From Henriciella litoralis (GTDB lineage Bacteria; Pseudomonadota; Alphaproteobacteria; Caulobacterales; Hyphomonadaceae), in contig NZ_NCSS01000006.1 in NCBI RefSeq assembly GCF_002088935.1, positions 962,407-1,026,406 on the forward strand: DNA of 64,000 nt. The letters run 5' to 3'. This document shows, in pieces, positions 33,517 to 41,515 of this stretch. The position numbers were made by a program, and so were the translations under genes. Within the stretch, counting starts at the first letter, position 1. Each line of letters begins with the position of its first letter. Below the pieces are notes generated by a model. The model was not told the origin of the DNA. It searched no databases and was given only the letters and a program-made list of their open reading frames with translations.

Positions 33517-35204
33517 GTGCACGGTCGTCGATACCGGGCGCACTGATCGCCACACTGCTTGATGCTGAGGATGACCGCATCCTCTTCGTCCCTGCACAAG
33601 GCGAACCGATTCGCGCAGCCGACATTCGCGCGGGCGCCCGCCAGCTCGTGAATGACCTTCCAGCGGCAGACGAAGCGATCACGGTCTTCTCATCCTCCGC
33701 GGCAACACTTGCTGCGGCGTGTCTTGCGGCCCAACATCTCCAGCGACCGCTGAACCTGCTACCACAGGCTGGTGCGAGCTATTGCAACTCGCTTGGCCTC
33801 GACCGGCAGTCCTTTGTTGGAGAGTTTGCCGGATATGGTCATGTGATTGACTGGTCGGCAGAGGACGACACCGGCATTGCGCTTCGGCGTCATGAAGCCT
33901 TCAGACCAACCCTTTCCTTCTACACATCCGGATCGACCGGACAGGTAAAGATAATCGAGAAGCCGCTCTCGGTGTTAGAAGCTGAGGCCGCCTACTGGGT
34001 CGACCGGCTTGAGGGAGAATTCGACTGGGTATGCGGGTCAGTCTCGCACCAGCATATCTATGGCTTCATCTTCCGGTTTCTGGTGCCCCTCCTATCCGGC
34101 ACCCCGGCTGCGGACAGCGCCGCGCTGTCTTGGGAAGCTCTTTTCCAACGTTCAGGCAAACGACCAATGCTGGTGTCCAGCCCGGCCCATCTGACGAGAC
34201 TTGCCCCGGAAGACACATTGGCCGGGTTTTCGCCCTCGATCATCCTTTCCTCCGGCGGCCCGCTGCCGCTCGATGCCGCGCTGACGGCCCGCAAAATCTT
34301 CGGGCATTCGCCGATCGAAATCCTCGGCAGCACCGAAACGGGGGGTGTCGCCTGGCGTCAACGCGATGGCAGCGATGAGCACTGGACGCCGCTTGAGGAC
34401 GTCAACGCCACTCAGTCTGACGAGGGTGAGCTGATCGTTTCATCGCCTTACATTCCGGAAGATGAGCCCGTCCACATGGGTGATCTGGCAGAGTTCACAG
34501 CGGATGGGCGATTTCTACTCAAGGGCCGCGCGGACCTCATCACAAAGATCGAAGGCAAGCGCGTGTCGCTCACTCGTGTGACGGACGCACTGCTTGGCCA
34601 TCCAGCGATTGAAGACGCACTCGCCCTCGTCACGCAACATGGCGCGCGTGAGCGCCTGAGCGCCATTGTGGTGCCCAGTGAACAAGGCCGACGCGAACTC
34701 ATCGAGCGCGGGCCTTTCCGATTCTCACGCGAATTGGCCAAAGATCTGGCCGAGACGCTGGAATCTGCAGAGACGCCGAAGCGGTGGCGTTTCGTTGCCG
34801 ACATTCCATTAGACAGCCAATCGAAGCGCTCGCGCGCCAATCTCACAAACCTGTTTGAAGGTCAGCGTATCCTTGAACTCCTGAAGCCGGATATCTCGCA
34901 CACAGGCGACTACGAAGCTGAGCTCCTGTTTACGGTGACGCCGGATTATCCTTGGTTCAAAGGACATTTTCACGATGCCCCTATTCTTCCAGGGCTCGCT
35001 CAGGTGCACATTGCGGCGGCCGTTTGCGAAGAGATTTGGGCGCTGAGACCAGCCAGTCACGCGATTAGCCGGCTAAAATTCAACAGGATCATTCAACCAG
35101 GAGAAGACATCCGGTTGGTTCTCAAATTCAATACGACTACACGCAAGCTGAACTTTGGCTTCAGCTGCGAAGGCGATCACACTTCTTCGGGCACCATTGG
35201 CTAG
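33513..35204 (+). CDS. AMP-dependent acyl-ACP ligase fused to ApeI-like dehydratase (ApeH-ApeI)
   Basis: The 563-residue protein has two parts. Residues 1 to about 445 are an adenylating enzyme with SFYTSGSTGQVKIIEKPL (phosphate-binding loop), ILGSTETGGVAWR and LLKGRADLITKIEGKRVSL. It should activate an aromatic acid such as 4-coumarate and load it on an ACP. From about 455, a single hotdog domain has YPWFKGHFHDAPILPGLAQV with the catalytic His485, which is ApeI. In enterobacterial APE loci these are two genes, ApeH and ApeI; the fusion here is seen directly in one open frame. GTG 33513 overlaps ApeG by four bases; the longer frame to 33357 only shadows ApeG. Confidence 0.88.
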   Translation: MSARSSIPGALIATLLDAEDDRILFVPAQGEPIRAADIRAGARQLVNDLPAADEAITVFSSSAATLAAACLAAQHLQRPLNLLPQAGASYCNSLGLDRQSFVGEFAGYGHVIDWSAEDDTGIALRRHEAFRPTLSFYTSGSTGQVKIIEKPLSVLEAEAAYWVDRLEGEFDWVCGSVSHQHIYGFIFRFLVPLLSGTPAADSAALSWEALFQRSGKRPMLVSSPAHLTRLAPEDTLAGFSPSIILSSGGPLPLDAALTARKIFGHSPIEILGSTETGGVAWRQRDGSDEHWTPLEDVNATQSDEGELIVSSPYIPEDEPVHMGDLAEFTADGRFLLKGRADLITKIEGKRVSLTRVTDALLGHPAIEDALALVTQHGARERLSAIVVPSEQGRRELIERGPFRFSRELAKDLAETLESAETPKRWRFVADIPLDSQSKRSRANLTNLFEGQRILELLKPDISHTGDYEAELLFTVTPDYPWFKGHFHDAPILPGLAQVHIAAAVCEEIWALRPASHAISRLKFNRIIQPGEDIRLVLKFNTTTRKLNFGFSCEGDHTSSGTIG

Positions 35205-35262
35205 AAATTCAGGCGTTGCAGCCAGTCCGGGCTGCGCGCGAAAACGTATGCGGGGGTAAGGC

Positions 35263-36813
35263 ATGGCAGATCAGGTAAGTGACAAGGCGTTCGTCTTTGG
35301 TGAGGACGCGCTCGCCATCGATGCGCTTGTAGCAATCTCAACACGAAAGCTTCTGACGCGTCTCAGCGATGACAAGGATGCCCTTGGCCGGATCACCAGA
35401 TCTGCGGAGCATGTCCGCAACATGCTGGACCGGGACGGCAAGATTTACGGTGTCACGACCGGATACGGCGACAGCGTTGTTCAGGCCGTGCCAGCGTCTC
35501 TGGTTGATGAATTGCCGCTACATTTGACGCGCTTTCATGGCTGCGGCATGGGCCGGTTTCTGACGCCTGAAGAAACCCGCGCAGTTCTGACAGTTCGCCT
35601 GGTTACGCTCGCGCTCGGCTGGTCCGGTGTCAGCCTGGAACTGGTTGAGCGGCTGGCAGATATGCTGCGGCTCGACATTCTGCCGCTCATCCCCGCCGAA
35701 GGCTCAGTGGGCGCTTCGGGCGATCTGACGCCGCTCTCCTATATTGCGGGCGCGCTCGTCGGTGAACGTCAGGTCCTGCACAAGGGCGCGGAAAAGAGCG
35801 CGGCCGACGCGTTTGCAGAGGAAGGGATCGCCCCCATTCGCCTGAAGCCGAAAGAAGCGCTCGCGCTGATGAACGGCACATCGGTGATGTCCGCCCTCAC
35901 GGCTATCGCGATGCAACAGGCCCGGCGTCTTTCTGATGCAGCCACCCGCATGACGTCGATGACCTGTCTCGCCATTCTGGGCAATCCACGTCATTTCGAT
36001 ATCCGCCTATTCAACGCCAAACCCCATCAGGGCCAGATGCAGGTCGCCGCGCAGATCCGCGAGGACCTCGCGCCGTTTGCCGCCAGTCACGAAGCGAGCC
36101 GCATGCAGGACCGTTATTCGGTCCGCTGTGCCCCGCATGTGATCGGCGTCCTGCAAGACGCCCTGCCCGGCCTCGAAGCGGTCCTCACGACCGAAATCAA
36201 CTCGGCAAACGACAATCCACTGTTCGATCCTGAAACAGGTGACGTTCTGCATGGCGGACACTTCTATGGCGGCCATGCCTGCTATGTCGCCGATACGCTG
36301 AAAGTTCAGGTTGCCAATCTTGCCGACCTGATGGACCGCCAGCTCGCGACACTTGTCGACACTCGGTACTCAAACGGTCTGCCGTCCAATTTGTCTGGCG
36401 CAACCGGCGAACGCGCCGCGATCAATCACGGTTTCAAAGCTGTGCAGATCGCTGTGTCCGCCTGGACCGCCGAGGCCTGCAAGCTAACCATGCCTGCGAG
36501 CGTCTTCTCGCGCTCCACGGAATGTCACAATCAGGACAAGGTCTCTATGGGCACAATCGCTTCGCGCGACGCGCTCCGCGTGAACACGCTGGTCGCCCAG
36601 ATTACAGCCGCTCATCTAATGGCGAATGCGCAGGCGATCGAAATCCGGCTGCGTAGCGGCGAATTGACTGAAGATGTTGTCGGCGACGCCATCATGTCGC
36701 AAATCCGCGCCGTGCGCGAACACTCAGCCTTCCTTGAGGAAGACCGCCCGCTCGACACCGAGCTGCGCTCCCTCACCGACGCAATCCTCACCGGTTCAAT
36801 CACGCTGGTCTGA
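35263..36813 (+). CDS. Aromatic amino acid ammonia-lyase (HAL/PAL/TAL family)
   Basis: The 516-residue lyase has the autocatalytic MIO triad Ala151-Ser152-Gly153 in GSVGASGDLTPLSYIAG, the YGVTTGYG loop near residue 63, and the later NSANDNPLFDPETGDV. It eliminates ammonia from an aromatic amino acid, giving the starter acid, most likely 4-coumarate from tyrosine, for the neighbouring AMP ligase. In studied lyases the residue pair in the inner loop sets preference (Ser-His in HAL and some bacterial TALs, His-Leu in RsTAL, Phe-Leu in PAL); here the pair appears to be Phe91-His92, so preference is not clear-cut. It has its own ribosome site, 58 bases after the ligase, and ends at a strong terminator. 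Confidence 0.88.
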   Translation: MADQVSDKAFVFGEDALAIDALVAISTRKLLTRLSDDKDALGRITRSAEHVRNMLDRDGKIYGVTTGYGDSVVQAVPASLVDELPLHLTRFHGCGMGRFLTPEETRAVLTVRLVTLALGWSGVSLELVERLADMLRLDILPLIPAEGSVGASGDLTPLSYIAGALVGERQVLHKGAEKSAADAFAEEGIAPIRLKPKEALALMNGTSVMSALTAIAMQQARRLSDAATRMTSMTCLAILGNPRHFDIRLFNAKPHQGQMQVAAQIREDLAPFAASHEASRMQDRYSVRCAPHVIGVLQDALPGLEAVLTTEINSANDNPLFDPETGDVLHGGHFYGGHACYVADTLKVQVANLADLMDRQLATLVDTRYSNGLPSNLSGATGERAAINHGFKAVQIAVSAWTAEACKLTMPASVFSRSTECHNQDKVSMGTIASRDALRVNTLVAQITAAHLMANAQAIEIRLRSGELTEDVVGDAIMSQIRAVREHSAFLEEDRPLDTELRSLTDAILTGSITLV

Positions 36814-36827
36814 CCGACACGCAAAGA

Positions 36828-36856
36828 AAAACCCCGGCTCACTGAGCCGGGGTTTT
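36828..36856. terminator. Bidirectional rho-independent terminator after the APE operon
   Basis: A perfect 14-base inverted repeat, AAAACCCCGGCTCA at 36828-36841 and its complement at 36843-36856, lies between the convergent lyase and M3 peptidase genes. A-run and T-run flanks allow it to act on both strands. It marks the right edge of the biosynthetic region. Confidence 0.9.
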
Positions 36857-36864
36857 GAGATGGT

Positions 36865-39132
36865 TTATTCTGTAGGTTCGCCGCTTGCCGGGCCGGCCTC
36901 AGCGCCAACATCGCCCGCTGCCTCATCTGGAACAGGGAAACCGCGATCACGCATCAGCGCGTTCGTGTCAGGCTGATGTCCACGGAACTTCTCATAGGCA
37001 TCCGATGGGGAAATCGTATTACCGACCGAGAGGATCCACTTGCGGAAGGCCGCAGCGGTCTCTTTATCGTAAGGACCACCGGCTTCCTCAAACGCTTCCC
37101 ACGCATCGGCGCTGAACGTGTCAGCCCAGAGATAGGCGTAGTAGCCAGCCGCATAACCTTCGCCTGAGAAGACGTGCGAGAACTGTGGCATGCGGTGACG
37201 CATTGGCAGCTGTTCTGGCATGCCCAGATCTTCAAGCGTTGTACGCTCGAACGTGTCGGCGTCGAAGTCCGTGAAGTCGGTCATCGTGTGCAGCTTCATA
37301 TCGACCAGCGCACTGGCAAGATATTCGGTCGTATCGAAGCCCTGGCGAGCATTCGCCGCGCGTTCGATCTTGTCGACCAGCTCCTGCGGGATCGGCTCGC
37401 CGGTTTCAGCGCTGAGTGCAAATTGCTGCAGCACTTCCTGGGTCGGCAGCCAGTTCTCGTGAACCTGGCTCGGGAATTCAACATAATCGCGCGGCACGGC
37501 GGTACCGGCCAGCGACGGATACGTCACATTCGAGTTGAGACCGTGAAGCGCGTGACCAAATTCATGGAACAGCGTCGATGCATCATCCCATGAGATCAGG
37601 ACAGGCTCATCGCCAGAGCCTTTCACGAAGTTGGAATTGTTCGAGACGATCGGCGTCGTAAAGCCGTCGATATTGTCCTGCGTGCGGTAGGCGTTCATCC
37701 ACGCGCCGGAGCGCTTGCCAGCACGGGCATACGGATCGAAGTACCAGAGACCGACATGCTCACCATCACGGGTGACTTCCCAGACGCGGACGTCTTCCTG
37801 GAAGACAGGCACATCGTCGATCTGGCTGAATTCGAGGCCATAGAGCTCACCAGCCATCCAGAACATGCCTTCACGGAGGTTCTCCAGCTGCAGGTATTGT
37901 TTCACCTCTTCAGCGTCGAAGTCGTAATCGGCCTGACGGACTTTTTCAGCGTAATAGCGATAGTCCCACGGCGCGATCTTGATGAAATCGCCTTCTTCGT
38001 CGGCGATTGCCTGCATCGCGGCGACCTCTTCAGCCACCTTGCCTTTGGCTGCTGGCCAGACCTTCATCATCAGGTCCATCGCCGCTTTCGGCTTTTGCGC
38101 AACCTGCTTTTCCATCGACCAGGATGCATAGTTGTCATAGCCGAAAATTTTGGAGCGCTCGGCGCGCAATTTCATGATGTCGCCGATGATGGCGTTATTG
38201 TCGTACTCGTCGCCATTGTCGCCGCGGCTGTAATAGGTCTCCCAGACCTTTTTGCGCAGGTCCCGGTCCGTCGAATAGGTCAGGAAAGGGTCCATCGAAG
38301 AGCGCGTATTCAGAACGGCATATTCACCGCCCTCATTGTCACGCGACTCGGCTGCGGACTTTGCGTTGCTCAGAACCGATGCTGGCAGACCGCCAATCTC
38401 GTCTTCTGACAGCCATGTGACGTAAGCCTCCTCATCATGGAGGAGATTGTTCGAGAATTCAGTGTAGAGCGACGCGAGTTCCTGATTGATCTCACCAACG
38501 CGCGCTTTCTGTGCTTCATCAAGACCAGCACCTGCGCGCAGGAAATCTGTCTGATAGTCCCACACAAGACGCTGTTGCTCTGGTGTCAGCTCATCATAGG
38601 CATCGCTGTTATAGATCGCGTCGATGCGCTGAAACAGCTCGGCGTTCTGGTAGAGCTCATCACGGAAACCAGCCAGTTTTGGCGCCATGGCACGCTGAAC
38701 AGCCTGAACTTCTGGCGAGCTGAGGTTTGACGCCCAGATGCCATAAATGGTGCCAACCCGGCCAAGATCTGCCGCGGACTCTTCAAGCGCGAGAATTGTG
38801 TTCTCAAATGTCGGCTCTTCTTCCTGCGCGGTGATGGCTTCGATATCGGCGCGGGCACGAACCATGCCCTCTTCCAGCGCGGGCTCGAACATAGAGACTT
38901 CAATCTGATCGAAGGGTGGCACGCCGCCATAAGGGCCTTCCCATTCGTTCAGCAGGATCATGTAGTCTGCTTCTTCGCTTGCCTCGGTTTCGACAGCAGC
39001 CTCAGCTTCATCAGACGCGGCCGTCGTCTCGCCGGATGTTGTTTCCTCGACTGCCCCATCCTGCGCCAGCGCCGCGGGCGTCATGGCGGCAAGGGTCAGT
39101 GCGGAAACGCCTGCAAAAAGAAGTGACTTCAT
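36865..39132 (-). CDS. Secreted M3 family metallopeptidase (Dcp-like)
   Basis: The 755-residue zinc peptidase has a signal peptide (MKSLLFAGVSALTLAAMTPA, cleaved near ALA-QDG), then an acidic low-complexity linker of about 35 residues rich in Glu, Thr and Ala, then the M3 catalytic domain. The zinc motif is HEFGHALH in SWDDASTLFHEFGHALHGL, with the downstream Glu in VEFPSQVHENW. The last 25 residues are again low-complexity. Family members of the Dcp/OpdA group cleave short peptides, Dcp removing C-terminal dipeptides. Start is ATG 39132, with GGGAGAAA upstream; a longer frame to 39438 crosses the upstream region and lacks a signal. Confidence 0.92.
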   Translation of the reverse strand: MKSLLFAGVSALTLAAMTPAALAQDGAVEETTSGETTAASDEAEAAVETEASEEADYMILLNEWEGPYGGVPPFDQIEVSMFEPALEEGMVRARADIEAITAQEEEPTFENTILALEESAADLGRVGTIYGIWASNLSSPEVQAVQRAMAPKLAGFRDELYQNAELFQRIDAIYNSDAYDELTPEQQRLVWDYQTDFLRAGAGLDEAQKARVGEINQELASLYTEFSNNLLHDEEAYVTWLSEDEIGGLPASVLSNAKSAAESRDNEGGEYAVLNTRSSMDPFLTYSTDRDLRKKVWETYYSRGDNGDEYDNNAIIGDIMKLRAERSKIFGYDNYASWSMEKQVAQKPKAAMDLMMKVWPAAKGKVAEEVAAMQAIADEEGDFIKIAPWDYRYYAEKVRQADYDFDAEEVKQYLQLENLREGMFWMAGELYGLEFSQIDDVPVFQEDVRVWEVTRDGEHVGLWYFDPYARAGKRSGAWMNAYRTQDNIDGFTTPIVSNNSNFVKGSGDEPVLISWDDASTLFHEFGHALHGLNSNVTYPSLAGTAVPRDYVEFPSQVHENWLPTQEVLQQFALSAETGEPIPQELVDKIERAANARQGFDTTEYLASALVDMKLHTMTDFTDFDADTFERTTLEDLGMPEQLPMRHRMPQFSHVFSGEGYAAGYYAYLWADTFSADAWEAFEEAGGPYDKETAAAFRKWILSVGNTISPSDAYEKFRGHQPDTNALMRDRGFPVPDEAAGDVGAEAGPASGEPTE

Positions 39133-39326
39133 AGATATTTCTCCCGGTTTTCTTCGATCAGCGCTGTATTGAACTGCGCGTTCGAAATTAATTTCATTTG
39201 CAACAGTTAAATGGATAACACCGATTGATGTTGTCTGTCCAACCACTCGCTTCAATGGGGAATGTGCGGCTTTTCTAAAAAATGCCGACGTGTTCGTTCC
39301 TGATAATGGCGGGCTTGCGTGCCAGA

Positions 39327-41072
39327 CTAGCCTTCTGCGGCGCCGGGCATGCGGATCCGCTCCACCATGTCCTGAACGTCCTGTGGCGGGGCTTTTGTCG
39401 CCAAAGCCGCCGCAATTCCGACCCCTGCCGACAACCACATAAACACAAACCCGATCCCTTCAGGCGAGACACCGAAAAGCCAGTGGGCAGGGTCTGTATC
39501 GACGAATTTGAACCAGTAGATATAGCCAAACGTCGTCAACAGACCGGTGACCATCGAGGCAATGGCGCCTTCCTTGTTCATCCGCTTCCAGAAGATACCG
39601 AGGAAGATAACCGGAAAGAGCGAGGCGGCGGCGAGCCCGAAGGCAAAAGCGACAACCTGCGCCACGAACCCAAGCTGTGACGAGTAGATGCCAAGCAGGC
39701 CTGCCGCGAACACAGCGCCAGCCGCCGCGCCGCGGGCCACGCGAAGCTCTGTCTTGTCATCCATATTCTTGAACAGCGTTCGCCTGCAAAGGTCATGACT
39801 GACGGCAGACGAAATCACCATCAGCAGACCTGCAGCCGTCGACAGAGCGGCCGCCAGTCCTCCCGCAACAACAAGGCCGATCACCCATCCGGGAAGGTTT
39901 GCGATCTGAGGGTTGGCCAGCACGAAGATGTCATTGTTCGGCGACACCTCATTCTCGATGCCGTCCGGCGCATTGGGCCCGCGATACTGCATGAAGCCAT
40001 CGCCATTCTTGTCCTGATAGTCGAGCAGTCCGGTCGATTCCCAATCCTTGTACCAGGTCGGAACCGGTTTGCCGCCATCAGCCGTGATCTCGGCAGCGCG
40101 GGCGTCGTAATCTTCGTCGTCGCTGATGTAGGTCGCGTCGTTGACGGTATCGATGAAGTTGATCCGGGCAAAGGCGCCGACGGCCGGTGCCGTTGTATAA
40201 AGCAACGCAATGAAGACGAGCGCCCAGCCGGCTGAGATTCGCGCGGCGGATGCGCTGCGTACGGTGAAAAACCGGATGATCACATGCGGCAGGCCTGCCG
40301 TACCGAACATCAGCGCCGCGGTAATGCAGAACACGTCCATCATGGATTTGTTGGTCTGCGTGTATTCCAGAAAGCCAAGATCAGTGATGGTACGATTGAG
40401 CTTCTCCAGCATGGAGATGCCTTCGCCCTGCGCCTCACCGATGAAGCCAAGCTGCGGCACCGGATTGCCGGTAATGATGATTGACATGAAGATCGCAGGC
40501 ACGGTGTAGGCGAAGATCAGCACGCAATACTGGGCGACCTGCGTATAGGTGACACCCTTCATCCCGCCGAGCACCGCGTAGAAGAAGACGATCACCATGC
40601 CGATGATGATGCCCCACTCAAACAGCACACCGAGGAAGCCGGAGAAGGCGACGCCCACCCCCTTCATCTGGCCTGCGATATAGGTAAACGAGACAAACAG
40701 CGCGCAGACCACTGCGATGACGCGCGCGGTCGTCGAATAGTACCGGTCGCCAACAAAGTCCGGCACGGTGAACTTGCCAAACTCTCGCAGGAATGGCGCA
40801 AGCAGTAGCGCGAGGAGGACGTATCCGCCCGTCCAGCCCATCAAATAGACAGAGCCTCCATAGCCCATGAAGGCGATGAGACCGGCCATGGAGAGAAACG
40901 ATGCCGCCGACATCCAGTCAGCGGCGGTCGCCATACCATTTACGGTTGGGTGGACGTCATGCCCGGCCACATAGAAATCATTGGTGGAGCCAGCCCGGGC
41001 CCAGATGGCGATGCCGATATAGAGGCCGAAGGTGACGATGACGAAGAAGTAGGTCCAGAACGTCTGATCCAT
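39327..41072 (-). CDS. Sodium:solute symporter (SSS family, VC_2705 type)
   Basis: The 581-residue transporter has about 13 hydrophobic segments. Landmarks are AGHDVHPTVNGMATAADWMS, the GGMKGVTYTQVAQYC segment and AAALSTAAGLLMVISSAVSH, all shared with the ActP/VC_2705 branch that takes up acetate and related short acids with sodium. A polar insertion between helices (about residues 295-375) contains DYQDKNGDGFMQYRG, a calcium-loop-like D-x-N-x-D-G stretch. It is preceded three bases upstream by the DUF4212 small subunit, the usual partner. The gene ends 194 bases before the M3 peptidase start, a gap without a visible gene. Confidence 0.9.
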   Translation of the reverse strand: MDQTFWTYFFVIVTFGLYIGIAIWARAGSTNDFYVAGHDVHPTVNGMATAADWMSAASFLSMAGLIAFMGYGGSVYLMGWTGGYVLLALLLAPFLREFGKFTVPDFVGDRYYSTTARVIAVVCALFVSFTYIAGQMKGVGVAFSGFLGVLFEWGIIIGMVIVFFYAVLGGMKGVTYTQVAQYCVLIFAYTVPAIFMSIIITGNPVPQLGFIGEAQGEGISMLEKLNRTITDLGFLEYTQTNKSMMDVFCITAALMFGTAGLPHVIIRFFTVRSASAARISAGWALVFIALLYTTAPAVGAFARINFIDTVNDATYISDDEDYDARAAEITADGGKPVPTWYKDWESTGLLDYQDKNGDGFMQYRGPNAPDGIENEVSPNNDIFVLANPQIANLPGWVIGLVVAGGLAAALSTAAGLLMVISSAVSHDLCRRTLFKNMDDKTELRVARGAAAGAVFAAGLLGIYSSQLGFVAQVVAFAFGLAAASLFPVIFLGIFWKRMNKEGAIASMVTGLLTTFGYIYWFKFVDTDPAHWLFGVSPEGIGFVFMWLSAGVGIAAALATKAPPQDVQDMVERIRMPGAAEG

Positions 41073-41075
41073 GGC

Positions 41076-41333
41076 TCAGTCCCTCACGCGGTATTTGCGC
41101 TCAAGCCGCGCCATCGCCCAGCAATAATAGAAGATCAGGCCGACAAAGACGTAGATTGAGCCTTGCTGGGCAAACCAGAACCCTAGCGGTGCTCCGCCAA
41201 TCGAAACCTGATCGAGAAAATCGCGAAACAGAATGCCTGCGCCGTAGGAGACGCAAAACCATATCGCGAGAAGACCTAGCGTTAGCCGAACAGTCGCGCG
41301 CCAATAGGCTTTGCCCTTGGTCTGGTCAGTCAT
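41076..41333 (-). CDS. DUF4212 small subunit of sodium:solute symporter
   Basis: The 85-residue protein has two membrane helices (LGLLAIWFCVSYGAGILF and GSIYVFVGLIFYYCWAM) separated by the conserved F-L-D-Q-V-x-I-G-G-x-P-L-G-F-W-F-A-Q-Q-G stretch. This is the DUF4212 signature. It always precedes VC_2705-type symporters and is thought to be a subunit. ATG 41333 has a GGGAGGAAA site; the frame beyond it is not coding. Confidence 0.9.
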   Translation of the reverse strand: MTDQTKGKAYWRATVRLTLGLLAIWFCVSYGAGILFRDFLDQVSIGGAPLGFWFAQQGSIYVFVGLIFYYCWAMARLERKYRVRD

Positions 41334-41515
41334 ATTTTCCTCCCGCGGCCCCTGTCGTCGAAGCTCTTGCCGGTCGAGGTTGGACCAGTCGGCGGGCTTT
41401 CGCAACACGAACCTGCCCGAATTCACGTCAGTCAGGAGGAACTAGAGGGACGTCCGCTCGACAGGCCAACCGCCTTGCGACTAGGGTCAAACAGAAACTG
41501 CCGAAGGAGCACTGA

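Noticed and set aside
37756..38409. 217-codon plus-strand open frame in the M3 peptidase
   Set aside because: Antisense to conserved peptidase coding sequence; no ribosome site and no similarity to known proteins.
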